From JAICND01 sp040905905 (GTDB lineage Bacteria; Actinomycetota; Acidimicrobiia; Spongiisociales; ZC4RG35), in contig JBBDQN010000046.1 in NCBI GenBank assembly GCA_040905905.1, positions 1-19,835 on the forward strand: a stretch of DNA of 19,835 nucleotides, in the 5' to 3' direction. Below are positions 7,586-14,980 of this stretch, in pieces. The position numbers and the translations under genes are program-made. Below the pieces are notes generated by a model, which saw nothing but the letters and a program-made list of their open reading frames with translations, was not told the origin of the DNA and ran no database searches. Positions within the stretch are counted from its first letter, which is position 1. Each line of letters opens with the position of its first letter.

Positions 7586-7774
7586 ATGACATGCAGACAT
7601 CGTATGTGCACCTGTCAGGTCTTTGGGGCCGAGCCTTTCTGTAGCGAATTTTGTCGCCAGCAGCCTGACGACGAGTCCCTGGTCGTGTCCGACGAGCCAT
7701 ACGCCGGTGGAGCGGTGGCCGATTGTGGGTGTGGTCACTCTGCCTGTTCCGTCGCCCCGGTACCCATCGACTGA
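7586..7774 (+). CDS. small bacterial metallothionein (SmtA/BmtA-like)
   Basis: This 62-aa cytoplasmic protein has eight cysteines and three histidines arranged as in prokaryotic metallothioneins that sequester Zn, Cd or Cu. The N-terminal part has CRHRMCTC (Cys3, 8, 10), then FCSEFC (Cys19, Cys23), which corresponds to the YCSEAC block of cyanobacterial SmtA. The C-terminal part has CGCGHSAC (Cys47, 49, 54, His51), matching the GCGHTGC block. The spacer between the two halves is Asp/Glu-rich. Start ATG 7586 has a strong AAGGAGGA ribosome site 7 nt upstream. SmtA itself has nine cysteines, so this variant lacks at least one ligand. The family call is made by motif comparison from memory, not by search. 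Confidence 0.82.
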   Translation: MTCRHRMCTCQVFGAEPFCSEFCRQQPDDESLVVSDEPYAGGAVADCGCGHSACSVAPVPID

Positions 7775-7796
7775 CCCATTAATCTTCCATCATCGA

Positions 7797-7810
7797 ACCC
7801 CCAACGGGGT
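7797..7810 (+). terminator. weak hairpin after metallothionein gene
   Basis: ACCCC and GGGGT arms enclose CAAC, 23 bp after the metallothionein stop. The short T-rich CACTTTTC follows about 8 nt later. Weak support as an intrinsic terminator. Confidence 0.3.
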
Positions 7811-7867
7811 CCTGCCACTTTTCGGCTAAACCTTCTACAGTGCGCCCGGATTCCAGGAGGTTGTCGT

Positions 7868-8296
7868 TTGGCGTTGCTGAAGCGACGAGAGGACAAGGTC
7901 GATGTCATTGGCGATGTCGCCCTCTTCGCCGGACTCTCGAAGAAGGAGCTCGGCGAAATAGCAAACATCGTTAAGGAAGTCGAGTTCCTGCCGCGCGACT
8001 ACCTCGCCTACGAGGGCGAGACCGGGCGGGAAGCCATGATCGTCATCGCCGGAAAGGCCACGGTGCGACGTGGTGGCCGCAAGATCGCCGAAGTCTCGAC
8101 AGGATCGGTCGTCGGAGAGATGAGTCTCTTAACCGACCTCCCCCGCAACGCCACAGTGAGGGCCGACACCTTCGTTTCGGCTCTGGTCATGAATGCAACT
8201 CAGTTCTCAAGGCTGGTCGACGAACATCCCCAAGTGGGCGTAAAGATCCTCCGGACGGTTGCTCGGCGACTCGCCGCGGCCACCCGAATCCACTGA
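7868..8296 (+). CDS. stand-alone cyclic nucleotide-binding domain protein
   Basis: This 142-aa protein is essentially a single CRP-type cyclic nucleotide-binding domain. The domain starts at DVALFAGLSKKELGEIA (16-32), continues through the beta-roll, and contains the phosphate-binding cassette GEMSLLTDLPRNATV (83-97) with the Glu and Arg that contact cyclic nucleotide. It ends in the C-helix VKILRTVARRLA. There is no DNA-binding helix-turn-helix, channel or kinase domain, so it may sense cAMP/cGMP and act through a partner. The start is TTG 7868, chosen because AGGAGG lies 7 nt upstream and the next candidate starts are internal. The following gene is 102 bp away on the same strand. Confidence 0.88.
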   Translation: MALLKRREDKVDVIGDVALFAGLSKKELGEIANIVKEVEFLPRDYLAYEGETGREAMIVIAGKATVRRGGRKIAEVSTGSVVGEMSLLTDLPRNATVRADTFVSALVMNATQFSRLVDEHPQVGVKILRTVARRLAAATRIH

Positions 8297-8398
8297 TTCA
8301 CTACGGTTCTCAAGTCGCCTTGCAAGAACTCGCTACCGACCCAACAGACCCTGCCTATCCCTGCCTAGATTGGTCACGAAGTACGAGAAGGAGGCAGA

Positions 8399-8776
8399 GT
8401 GGCGGACCATCCGAATGCGGCCAAGTACCGCGAGGTCACCGAAGCGTTCAATGCTGGAGATTTCGACGCAATGGCGGACTATGTGGCAGATGACATCGAG
8501 TGGTGGTACATCGGGGGCGCCGAGCCAGTGCGCGGCAAGAAGGCCTTGATGGAGTTTTACGCGCAGATGTCGGGAGACGTTGACGTCAAAGTCGATTTAC
8601 ACGACGTTGTGGCCAACGACGAGCATCTGGTGGCGTTGGTCAATGCCCACGCTACGAGAGAAGGCAAGACCTTTGATTATCGAAGCGCGGAGATCCATCA
8701 CGTCAAGAACGGCAAGGTCACCCATCGCTGGGCCTTTTCCGACGACACCGAAGCGATCAACAAGTTCTTCGCTTAG
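8399..8776 (+). CDS. SnoaL-like / NTF2-fold protein
   Basis: This 125-aa protein has the NTF2-like cone fold of the SnoaL/ketosteroid-isomerase-related group. Evidence: the N-terminal helix AAKYREVTEAFNAGDFDAMADYVADDIEWW (7-36), then VRGKKALMEFYAQM, and strands ending in HHVKNGKVTHRWAFSDD. It may bind or isomerise a small hydrophobic ligand, but no specific catalytic set is evident. The start is GTG 8399, with AAGGAGG 4-5 nt upstream. Same strand as the cyclic nucleotide-binding gene before it; a shared transcript is possible but not shown. Confidence 0.85.
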   Translation: MADHPNAAKYREVTEAFNAGDFDAMADYVADDIEWWYIGGAEPVRGKKALMEFYAQMSGDVDVKVDLHDVVANDEHLVALVNAHATREGKTFDYRSAEIHHVKNGKVTHRWAFSDDTEAINKFFA

Positions 8777-8845
8777 AGGGCCTCTTGACACTCCCCCCGC
8801 CGCGATGGGTACCCTCTACGAACCGGCCACCGCCGCCAACCCAAA

Positions 8846-9967
8846 ATGAACAACCGCCCTCCCTTCCGCGCCGATCATGTCGGCAGCTTCCTCCGACCTC
8901 CCGAGGTCACTACCGCCCGGCGTCAGCGTGAGGAAGGACAGATTGACGCCGCTGACCTTCGCAGGGTAGAGGACAAGGCCATCGCCGACCTGGTGAAACG
9001 GGAGGAGAAGGTGGGGCTTCGAGGGATAACCGACGGTGAGTTTCGGCGGTTCTTTTTCCACCTCGACTTCCTGGAACAGCTCAGCGGGGTCACCGTCACC
9101 GAGGGACAGTTTCTGGCCAAGTTCAGGCGGGACGATGGAACTGAGGTCGAGTTCACACCGCCGACGATGCTGGTCGAAGCGCCTATCAAACACACCCAAC
9201 CTGTCCAGGGGCGTGACTTCGACTTTCTTGCCTCGCAGGTGAGCCGCACCCCCAAGGTATGCATCCCGGCTCCGTCGATGCTCCACTTCCGGGGCGGGAG
9301 AAAGGCCATCAGCGAAGAGGTCTACCCCGACCTCGATCAGTTCTTCGACGATCTGAGCGCGGCATACCGCGAAGAGATCGCCGACCTCGCCGGACGAGGT
9401 TGTACCTATCTGCAGATGGACGACACCAACCTCGCCTACCTGTGTGACCCTGAGATACGGGAACGGACAGCAGCCCGAGGCGACGATCCCGATGACCTCA
9501 CCCGCCTCTATTGCCGGCTGGTGAACGACTCTTTTCGGGGCAAGACCGATCAGATGGTGGCGGCGATCCACCTCTGCCGCGGCAACTTCCAGAGCGCCTG
9601 GGTTTCCCAAGGTGGCTATGAGCCGGTGGCGGAGATCCTCTTCAATGAGATGGAGGTCGACGCCTTCTTCCTCGAATACGACGACGAACGATCTGGTGAC
9701 TTCGCACCGCTCAGATTCGTCCCCAAAGGTAAGACGGTGGTCCTTGGTCTGATGAGCTCGAAACACAGCCGGGTGGAAGACGGCGACGAGATCAAACGCC
9801 GGATCGAAGAAGCCGCCCGCTACATCCCCCTCGACCAGCTGGCGTTGAGCCACCAGTGCGGCTTCTCATCAACGGTCCACGGCAACGCCATCGAACCCGA
9901 AGACCAGTGGCGCAAGCTCGCCCAAACAGTCGCCGTCGCCTCCGAGGTTTGGGGCTACACCCCTTAG
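8846..9967 (+). CDS. cobalamin-independent methionine synthase family protein (MetE C-terminal domain-like, YxjG/YxjH type)
   Basis: This 373-aa protein consists only of the catalytic, zinc-binding barrel of the MetE family, without the N-terminal duplicated half of full MetE (about 750 aa). Seen: N-terminal HVGSF (11-15), YLQMDDTNLAYLCDP (188-202) with acidic residues in the homocysteine region, and HLCRGN (242-247) supplying zinc ligands His242 and Cys244. A glutamate lies in FFLEYDD (Glu277), and the last zinc cysteine is Cys338 in SHQCGFSS. Zinc-thiol methyltransfer chemistry is therefore conserved. The methyl donor (a folate or a corrinoid protein) and acceptor cannot be told. Start ATG 8846 has no Shine-Dalgarno sequence and may be leaderless. 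It stands alone on its strand. Confidence 0.9.
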   Translation: MNNRPPFRADHVGSFLRPPEVTTARRQREEGQIDAADLRRVEDKAIADLVKREEKVGLRGITDGEFRRFFFHLDFLEQLSGVTVTEGQFLAKFRRDDGTEVEFTPPTMLVEAPIKHTQPVQGRDFDFLASQVSRTPKVCIPAPSMLHFRGGRKAISEEVYPDLDQFFDDLSAAYREEIADLAGRGCTYLQMDDTNLAYLCDPEIRERTAARGDDPDDLTRLYCRLVNDSFRGKTDQMVAAIHLCRGNFQSAWVSQGGYEPVAEILFNEMEVDAFFLEYDDERSGDFAPLRFVPKGKTVVLGLMSSKHSRVEDGDEIKRRIEEAARYIPLDQLALSHQCGFSSTVHGNAIEPEDQWRKLAQTVAVASEVWGYTP

Positions 9968-10051
9968 CGACTCGACGTCGCCCGAATCCGCTGCCAAGTC
10001 GGTGTCGGCGGCCCAACAGACTTAGGCGTCGATGTCGGCGGTGAGAAGAAT

Positions 10052-10067
10052 CTCCCCGGTCGGGGAG
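10052..10067 (-). terminator. intrinsic terminator-like hairpin between convergent genes
   Basis: CTCCCC and GGGGAG arms enclose GGTC. Read on the minus strand, the stem is followed by ATTCTTCT, which fits a rho-independent terminator for the lipoprotein gene ending at 10131. On the plus strand it lies 85 bp after the methionine-synthase-like gene and could serve it too. Confidence 0.45.
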
Positions 10068-10130
10068 GGACCCCTCCGGATGGTTCTTCGGTGAGTGCGA
10101 ACACCAGCCGATTAACTAGCCGCGAGTCGA

Positions 10131-10607
10131 TCAGTTGGTCGGGCCAGCTATGTCGAACCGTGCGAATCTGCCCGTGGTCACGGCGTTCGGATCTCCCGAA
10201 ATCACCAGGTAGGTGCCGGGTTGCGGTCCACCGGAGGGTCCGATTGTGATTGATGTCGACTCACCGGCGAGCAAGATGGGTAACGAGCCACCGACACCCT
10301 CCGGATGCACAAGGCCGTATCGGGAAGCCGCTCGCGTAGCGTCGAAGGACACGTTGGCCATCGTGAGGTCGAGTAGGCCGTCGGGGGTCAGTGGTAGATC
10401 CTCGGCAGCGCCCTCTGACAGATTGATTACCAGGAAGGTCTGGTCCTCATCGGTTGCATTAGCGATCGTGATAGGCACACCTCTGCTCGACCAGGCGAGT
10501 TGGGACACATCCATCGACCAGGTGTCTTCACCGATTACTACCGTCGCACCGGTCACGACCTGGCACGCCGACACCAAGATCAAAGCGGCTACCAAGGGTT
10601 CTTTCAT
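10131..10607 (-). CDS. putative lipoprotein of unknown function
   Basis: This 158-aa protein begins MKEPLVAALILVSAC. The lipobox LVSAC places the lipidated cysteine at residue 15, so it is probably anchored on the outside of the membrane. The remainder is rich in beta-forming residues (VPITIANATDEDQTFLVINL, TYLVISGDP) and reads like a small extracellular beta-sandwich, perhaps cupredoxin-like, but no copper ligand set is evident. Start ATG 10607 gives an ideal signal; no Shine-Dalgarno sequence is visible. It is divergent from the EamA transporter and followed by a probable terminator. No function can be assigned. Confidence 0.75.
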   Translation of the reverse strand: MKEPLVAALILVSACQVVTGATVVIGEDTWSMDVSQLAWSSRGVPITIANATDEDQTFLVINLSEGAAEDLPLTPDGLLDLTMANVSFDATRAASRYGLVHPEGVGGSLPILLAGESTSITIGPSGGPQPGTYLVISGDPNAVTTGRFARFDIAGPTN

Positions 10608-10853
10608 CTAACGACGCAACCATACGCCGATCTCGACGCCATCGCGTCACGTCCGGGAGCAGAACGGTGGCAGTGTTGTGGGCTGTTTCGGTTGTGAGGC
10701 CGAATCGCCATTCCGGTGCCTGGGAACCCTTGGTGTTCGACTCACCACCTGAACCCTGGGAAGGTTTTTTGCCCATCATGTGACTTGAAGGAATTGTTGG
10801 GAGTCCTCCGGCACGCCAAAATTGCAGTCGTCGGCGACCTAGAGTGGCGACCG
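10608..10853. other. intergenic region between divergent lipoprotein and EamA genes
   Basis: A frame open from 10716 joins the transporter gene, but its first 46 codons (Cys/His-rich, no membrane character) look non-coding. Promoters for both divergent genes must lie here. No convincing operator or RNA structure was seen. Confidence 0.4.
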
Positions 10854-11813
10854 GTGGCAGACTTCCGTGCAACCGATAGCCGGCCCCCCGCGAGCGCGTT
10901 GGCTGCCTTCACCGCTGTGGTCGTCCTGGGAGGGGCGAACGCGGTGGCCGTCAAACAAACCGTCCAGGAGCTGGCACCCTTATGGGGAGCTGCCCTTCGC
11001 TTCGGCGTCGCTGGCTTGTTGATGGCGGTGCTGGCAGCCATCACCCGCAGGAAGATGCCTCGTGGGAAGAGCCTGGGTGGCGCCGCGCTCTACGGACTGC
11101 TGGGGTTTGCCGCTGCCTACGGGCTGCTTTACACGGGCATCCGGCATGTGCCAGCCGGGACCGTAATGGTGCTCGTGGCCTTGACTCCGCTCTTCACATT
11201 CGGTCTGGCCATCTTCCACCGCCAGGAGAGCTTCCGGGTGCAGAGCCTCCTAGGGGCGCTCATGGCCTTGGCCGGGGTTGCTCTCGTCTTCTTCGACCAG
11301 ATAGGCGCCGACGTGCCTCTCGGATCCATGCTTCTCGTCTTGCTCGGCACAGTGGCCATCGCCGAGTCGGGTGTGGTCGCCAAGGGGATCCCTAGGAGCG
11401 ACCCCTTCGCCACCAACGCCGTGGCGATGCTGGCCGGGACGCTGGTTCTCTTGGCTCTGGCACTGTTCGCAAGAGAGCCCATTGACCTGCCGGCCGCGCT
11501 TCCTACCTGGATCGCCACTGGCTATCTGGTGATATTCGGTTCGGTGGCGATGTTCGCCCTTTACATCTTCACTCTCCAGCGCTGGACGGCATCCGCTGTG
11601 TCCTATGTGACCTTGCTTATGCCTCTCGTGACTGTGGTTCTGGCCGCCATCCTCTTCAATGAGCAAATCACACTCACATTCGTCGTCGGGAGCGCCATCA
11701 TCCTCGCCGGGGTCTACGTCGGGGCCTTCCTCACCGACCGCCCCCGCCAAACTGCGGCGTCGAGCCTGCCCGAGTGCCTCCCGGTCGAGAAAGCGCAGAC
11801 CGCCGATGCGTAG
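10854..11813 (+). CDS. EamA/DMT-superfamily transporter
   Basis: This 319-aa inner-membrane protein of the drug/metabolite transporter superfamily has about ten predicted helices in two EamA repeats. The first begins ALAAFTAVVVLGGANAVAVK and ends near ALVFFDQIGA; the second begins LGSMLLVLLGTVAIAESGVV and ends in IILAGVYVGAFL. Typical family features are GLLYTGIRHVPAGTVMVLVALTPLFTF in repeat one and SAVSYVTLLMPLVTVVLAAILFNE in repeat two. Transport of amino acids, nucleosides or similar metabolites is the family norm; the substrate is unknown. GTG 10854 is preferred because upstream codons do not look like protein, though no strong ribosome site is present. It is the last clearly chromosomal gene before the tRNA-derived repeats. 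Confidence 0.88.
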   Translation: MADFRATDSRPPASALAAFTAVVVLGGANAVAVKQTVQELAPLWGAALRFGVAGLLMAVLAAITRRKMPRGKSLGGAALYGLLGFAAAYGLLYTGIRHVPAGTVMVLVALTPLFTFGLAIFHRQESFRVQSLLGALMALAGVALVFFDQIGADVPLGSMLLVLLGTVAIAESGVVAKGIPRSDPFATNAVAMLAGTLVLLALALFAREPIDLPAALPTWIATGYLVIFGSVAMFALYIFTLQRWTASAVSYVTLLMPLVTVVLAAILFNEQITLTFVVGSAIILAGVYVGAFLTDRPRQTAASSLPECLPVEKAQTADA

Positions 11814-11986
11814 CCAGCCCACCCTTCCAATGGAATCGCGTCGGACCTGAGGGCTCATGGGCGCACGCTAGAAAAAACACAACGAGCCGGCGGTTCGATG
11901 CGCGCCTCTCCGTGACAAATATTGCCCGAACCGACCGCCGACGTGATTGAACTGCGCTCCGCAGTCCTCTGACCTGCGGTTTTGGT

Positions 11987-12030
11987 AGCTCCGGGGGAGA
12001 GACTTGAACTCTCAACCAACGGATTAACAG
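11987..12030 (-). repeat. tRNA-Asn(GUU) 3'-half fragment, attachment-site-like direct repeat, copy 1
   Basis: Read on the minus strand this is the anticodon loop CTGTTAA (anticodon GTT), the 3' anticodon strand TCCGT, a T-arm with stem GAGAG/CTCTC and loop TTCAAGT, and the 3' acceptor strand CCCCGGA with discriminator G. The 5' half (acceptor strand, D-arm, 5' anticodon stem) is absent, so this is not a functional tRNA. It matches 16766-16809 over 44 bp with one mismatch. Tyrosine integrases commonly use exactly this part of tRNA genes, so an att remnant is the best reading. Confidence 0.75.
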
Positions 12031-12052
12031 TTCCGACCAGCCCGTCCATCCA

Positions 12053-12120
12053 GTCCGGGTACGTCCAGCTTGGTGCGGTCCCGTCCGGGTTCTGTCCCCG
12101 TCCGTCCGTCCAGTCCGGGT
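12053..12120. repeat. GTCCGGGT repeats with 30-bp spacing next to the tRNA fragment
   Basis: GTCCGGGT occurs at 12053, 12083 and 12113, exactly 30 bp apart. The outer copies are extended to TCCAGTCCGGGT. GTGCGGTC also recurs at 12073 and 12123. The repeats start 23 bp inside the putative island from the tRNA fragment, a position where integrase arm sites or iterons often lie. Function is inferred. Confidence 0.5.
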
Positions 12121-12570
12121 CCGTGCGGTCTGGTACGGCTACACAAATGGCTACACCCAGCGATCCGAGCCGCTGTTCTACGGCAAAGCGATCCTCCTTG
12201 ACAGAGCCACCATCCAGGTCACAGCAGAGGCGATCAATGCGGAAACGCCTGCGGCGATCAGCGCCGGTGTCCGACTCGGCTCGAACGGTTCAGGTTCCCG
12301 AGTCTCAATGCCAATGGGACTGGTACAGACGACTGGTGACACTGGGAAGACGTCGGCGCATATCTGCTAGTGGCGTGTGGGTGTCGATTGGGAACCGATA
12401 AGGGTCCGTTCCCGGTCCGGGTCGGCGCCAATCGAGGGGGCCATTCGCCACCGGTACCACGCAGTCGTCTCGTCCAAGTGGGTTAGGTGGCCACTCCGCA
12501 CCCTCGGCCTAGTTTGCTGCTCGTGATCAGAAGCATGTGCCCCACAAGAACGAGCCACCAGGTCAACGAT

Positions 12571-13258
12571 ATGATCGTCAGGTTGCTGGCGAAGGAAGGC
12601 AGGGTTGGAAGCTCAGGGCGCTCCCGGCAGCCGAGAATCACTGTCGCCTGGTCTGGTCCGCGGGGTGGGAGGGCCTTGGCCGCTGGCGGTTTGCTGTTCG
12701 CGGTAGCGATAGTGTTGCACCCCTCCCAAGAGACCCCGGTCACTATTCTCGACACCGAAGCGAGGCTGGTCGGATCACACGCTGTGTACGTAGTCTCCTA
12801 CGTGCTGATCCTTCTTGGTCTTCCCGGCGCTTTATGGCGCCGCATGGCGACGTCTGGGGCGGTGGGGGTTGGTCGGCTTCTTGGTGACTTTCGCCGGCAC
12901 CGCTTTGCTTGCGGTTTCTAGCCAGTTCGGTTTCATCGTCCCGGTCCTGGCCGCTGAGGCACCCGCAACCCTCGACGCGATCATCGTCTATCTGCCCGTT
13001 GTGGTTTTCAACGGGTTCGCAGCCGGCGGTTTCATCGCCGGGTATGTGATATTGGGCATCTCTATCGCTACATCGAGAGCCTTCCCCCGATGGTCAGGAG
13101 TCCTTATCGCAGTGGGCGCACCGGTTCACTTGGTGGGGGCCGGTGTCGCACAACTCGGCTCACCGGCGCTCTGGTTTGTGGCCGTTCTCGGCAGCCTGGC
13201 CCTCGGCTCGGGGCTTGCGTGGTGTGGTTATCGGATGTGGGCCGAACCGGGGCTCTGA
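12571..13258 (+). pseudogene. multi-pass membrane protein, broken by a single-base frameshift
   Basis: Two overlapping frames form one protein of about 228 aa. The first frame runs to RALAAGGLLFAVAIVLHPS and VVSYVLILLGLP. The second frame takes over as ALYGAAWRRLGRWGLVGFLV and continues with hydrophobic helices to the stop at 13258. Removing one C from the CCC at 12823-12825 joins them smoothly into LLGLPALYGAAWRRLG, so a one-base insertion is likely. The protein has about seven membrane segments and resembles small actinobacterial membrane proteins of unknown function with an N-terminal HP-containing loop. The start is uncertain; ATG 12571 is the best of several. The second part alone (from about 12815) is open for 147 codons. 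Decay and a sequence error cannot be separated here. Confidence 0.65.
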
Positions 13259-13361
13259 CATTCGGATGCACCGTGGCAAGCTGATCAGCATGGGAAGGGG
13301 CCATTAGATCCACGAGACCAGCCCGGGCGTTCGTGATGGCGATCCGGACCTTCTTCAAGAG

Positions 13362-13451
13362 CTAGAGGACAACTGACCATCGCCAGCCGACTTCTCCCAA
13401 CCGTGCTGCGAGCGCCGTAAGCAGTGCCCGCGCTTCCTTGACCTCACTCAC
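13362..13451 (-). CDS. possible 29-codon ORF coupled to the sensor gene
   Basis: A GTG start overlaps the sensor gene stop in the GTGA arrangement, giving a short helical, charged peptide beginning MSEVKEARALLTALAARLGE. The same frame continues after the TAG with protein-like sequence (LLKKVRIAITNARAGLVDLM), so it may be a longer gene cut by a nonsense mutation. Very tentative. Confidence 0.25.
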   Translation of the reverse strand: MSEVKEARALLTALAARLGEVGWRWSVVL

Positions 13452-14680
13452 CCTGGTTTGTCGTTACGGCGCAGCCAGACCGAAATCGAGGAAGGTTGAA
13501 GGGTAGAGCCCACCAACCCGGCTAGGTCCGATTGCAGGGTGCCCAGTTGGACGTCACCTCGCAGGTGGTTTCTGAACTCCTCGACGGTCCGGTTGGCGTC
13601 GTAGCGAGCCCGGTTGAAGCGACGGTCGACGAGGTTCTGGATTCGTCGCCGGGCCGGTGAGAACAAAGCGGCTATTGCCAGGGTGGAGGCAGCCACCACC
13701 AGATCGCTCGAACCCACCAGCGGGCGCAGAAGTGGGCCCAGAACTAGAACGCTGACGCCGTACACCGACACCAGAACAGCGGTGAGCAATGCGTAGCTCA
13801 CGGTCCGGCTGATGATGCGGTCGATGTCGTACAGCCGGTAGCGGAGAACTGCGATCCCGATCGCAATCGGGAGCAGGACGGGCGACAGCGTGCCCACGAT
13901 CGTCAACGGCAGTAACCACTCATTCGCGCCGGATCCGTCAGGGCCGGCACTGTTGAAGAGGACGATGGTTGCCGATAGGCCGACCACGGTGAGCACGGAG
14001 GCCAGCGCAATCCATTTGATTTGCTGGCGTTCGATGCCGTGCGAGCGACGGAAGCGGAGTACCAGCGAAACCGCCGCCGCCGCGAACCAGACCAGCCCGA
14101 CGGCTCGAAGTGGCCCGGCGATGGCGGCAAACAAAGTTCCTATGGGGGCAGGAGCGGCCGCCGGATTCGCGATTCCGAGCCCCAAGAAGTCGTCGAGGGG
14201 GCCAGCAGCAACAGCCGTGGTAAGGGCCGTTATCAACGTCCACCCTGCCACGGACCGGGCGATCGGGCGCCACCGAGGTGAGACAAGGATCCCGGTGGGG
14301 AATACCAACATCAGAAGGATCAACAGCCCCTGGCTTAACACGATGGTCCAGGAGTCACCGCTGAGCCACAGTGCCCAGTCACCCCCTGCAACGGCACCGT
14401 TCCGGGTGATCAGGGCGTAGTTGGCAAAGCTGGTGGCGGCGTTGGCCAGTGCCCAGCCGAGGGCCATAACACACAGCAGCCGACCCGCCAGATTGGATGG
14501 TCGCCGAATCAGGACAACCGCACCCACCGCCGGGAAGGTGAGGGTGACGATCCCGAACGCAAGCGATTCCGCCATGCCCGCTAGCCAGGGGACGCCGGGA
14601 GGGATTGACATCGCCGCATACACGAAGGAAATGAGGATGAGGCCCACTTGGGCGGCGACAGCCAGGCCGAAAGCCGTCAT
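13448..14680 (-). CDS. multi-pass membrane sensor-like protein lacking a kinase domain
   Basis: This 410-aa protein resembles the N-terminal membrane module of actinobacterial sensor histidine kinases. It has about nine to ten hydrophobic segments in the first 330 residues, then the characteristic LRYRLYDIDRIISRTVSYALLTAVLVSVYG block, then SPARRRIQNLVDRRFNRARYDANRTVEEFRNHLRGDVQLGTL, and ends at STLQPSSISVWLRR. In full kinases this coiled, GAF-like end is followed by dimerisation and ATPase domains. Here the protein stops, as in a known group of kinase-less homologues. A partner kinase is not in the window. Start ATG 14680 has a partial GGGA site. It lies within the putative island and is intact. 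Confidence 0.8.
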   Translation of the reverse strand: MTAFGLAVAAQVGLILISFVYAAMSIPPGVPWLAGMAESLAFGIVTLTFPAVGAVVLIRRPSNLAGRLLCVMALGWALANAATSFANYALITRNGAVAGGDWALWLSGDSWTIVLSQGLLILLMLVFPTGILVSPRWRPIARSVAGWTLITALTTAVAAGPLDDFLGLGIANPAAAPAPIGTLFAAIAGPLRAVGLVWFAAAAVSLVLRFRRSHGIERQQIKWIALASVLTVVGLSATIVLFNSAGPDGSGANEWLLPLTIVGTLSPVLLPIAIGIAVLRYRLYDIDRIISRTVSYALLTAVLVSVYGVSVLVLGPLLRPLVGSSDLVVAASTLAIAALFSPARRRIQNLVDRRFNRARYDANRTVEEFRNHLRGDVQLGTLQSDLAGLVGSTLQPSSISVWLRRNDKPG

Positions 14681-14980
14681 CGATCCCGTCCAGTCACCGA
14701 CGTCTCCTATTTCGGCGTTTCATAGCCCCCCCGGCGGGCCAGTGGTCGAAAGATGGATAGCGGTCGATCGTCCCGAAATCGTTACGGTGCCAACGTTAGG
14801 CGCCGGAGACCACCGCGCCTTTTTCGAGCAGCGATTCGCCTCGGTCCTTGCCGACCGGCGACCCGACCAGATGCTGAACCGTCCGAATCAATGACTGCTT
14901 CGCTGATCCGGCGTAAGCGTTGCGGACGGGACCTCTCGGCCGACCCGATAGCCGAATCGACACAAATGGAGGGACCCCAA
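14681..14980. other. intergenic stretch with a possible C-terminal coding remnant
   Basis: No intact gene. A plus-strand frame at 14742-14894 reads protein-like (RAFFEQRFASVLADRRPDQM) and ends in a normal stop, but the plausible GTG start lacks a ribosome site and upstream sequence belongs to the sensor promoter side. It may be the 3' end of a deleted gene or a 50-aa peptide of unknown role. Confidence 0.3.

Larger units (their letters stand above)
11814..12570. other. gene-poor junction between chromosome and putative island
   Basis: About 750 bases hold no convincing intact gene. They contain the first tRNA-Asn 3' repeat (11987-12030), the GTCCGGGT repeats (12053-12120), and a frame open from about 12131 to 12370 whose translation looks protein-like (KAILLDRATIQVTAEAINAE) but has no start codon and no recognisable family. 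That frame may be the remnant of an island gene. Confidence 0.45.

Noticed and set aside
8816..9853. 345-codon minus-strand open frame
   Set aside because: Exact shadow of the methionine-synthase-like gene, whose zinc motifs are unmistakable on the plus strand.
11987..12060. Complete tRNA-Asn gene
   Set aside because: The T-arm and 3' anticodon side are present, but no matching D-arm or 5' acceptor strand follows, and the anticodon stem cannot close with a seven-base loop.
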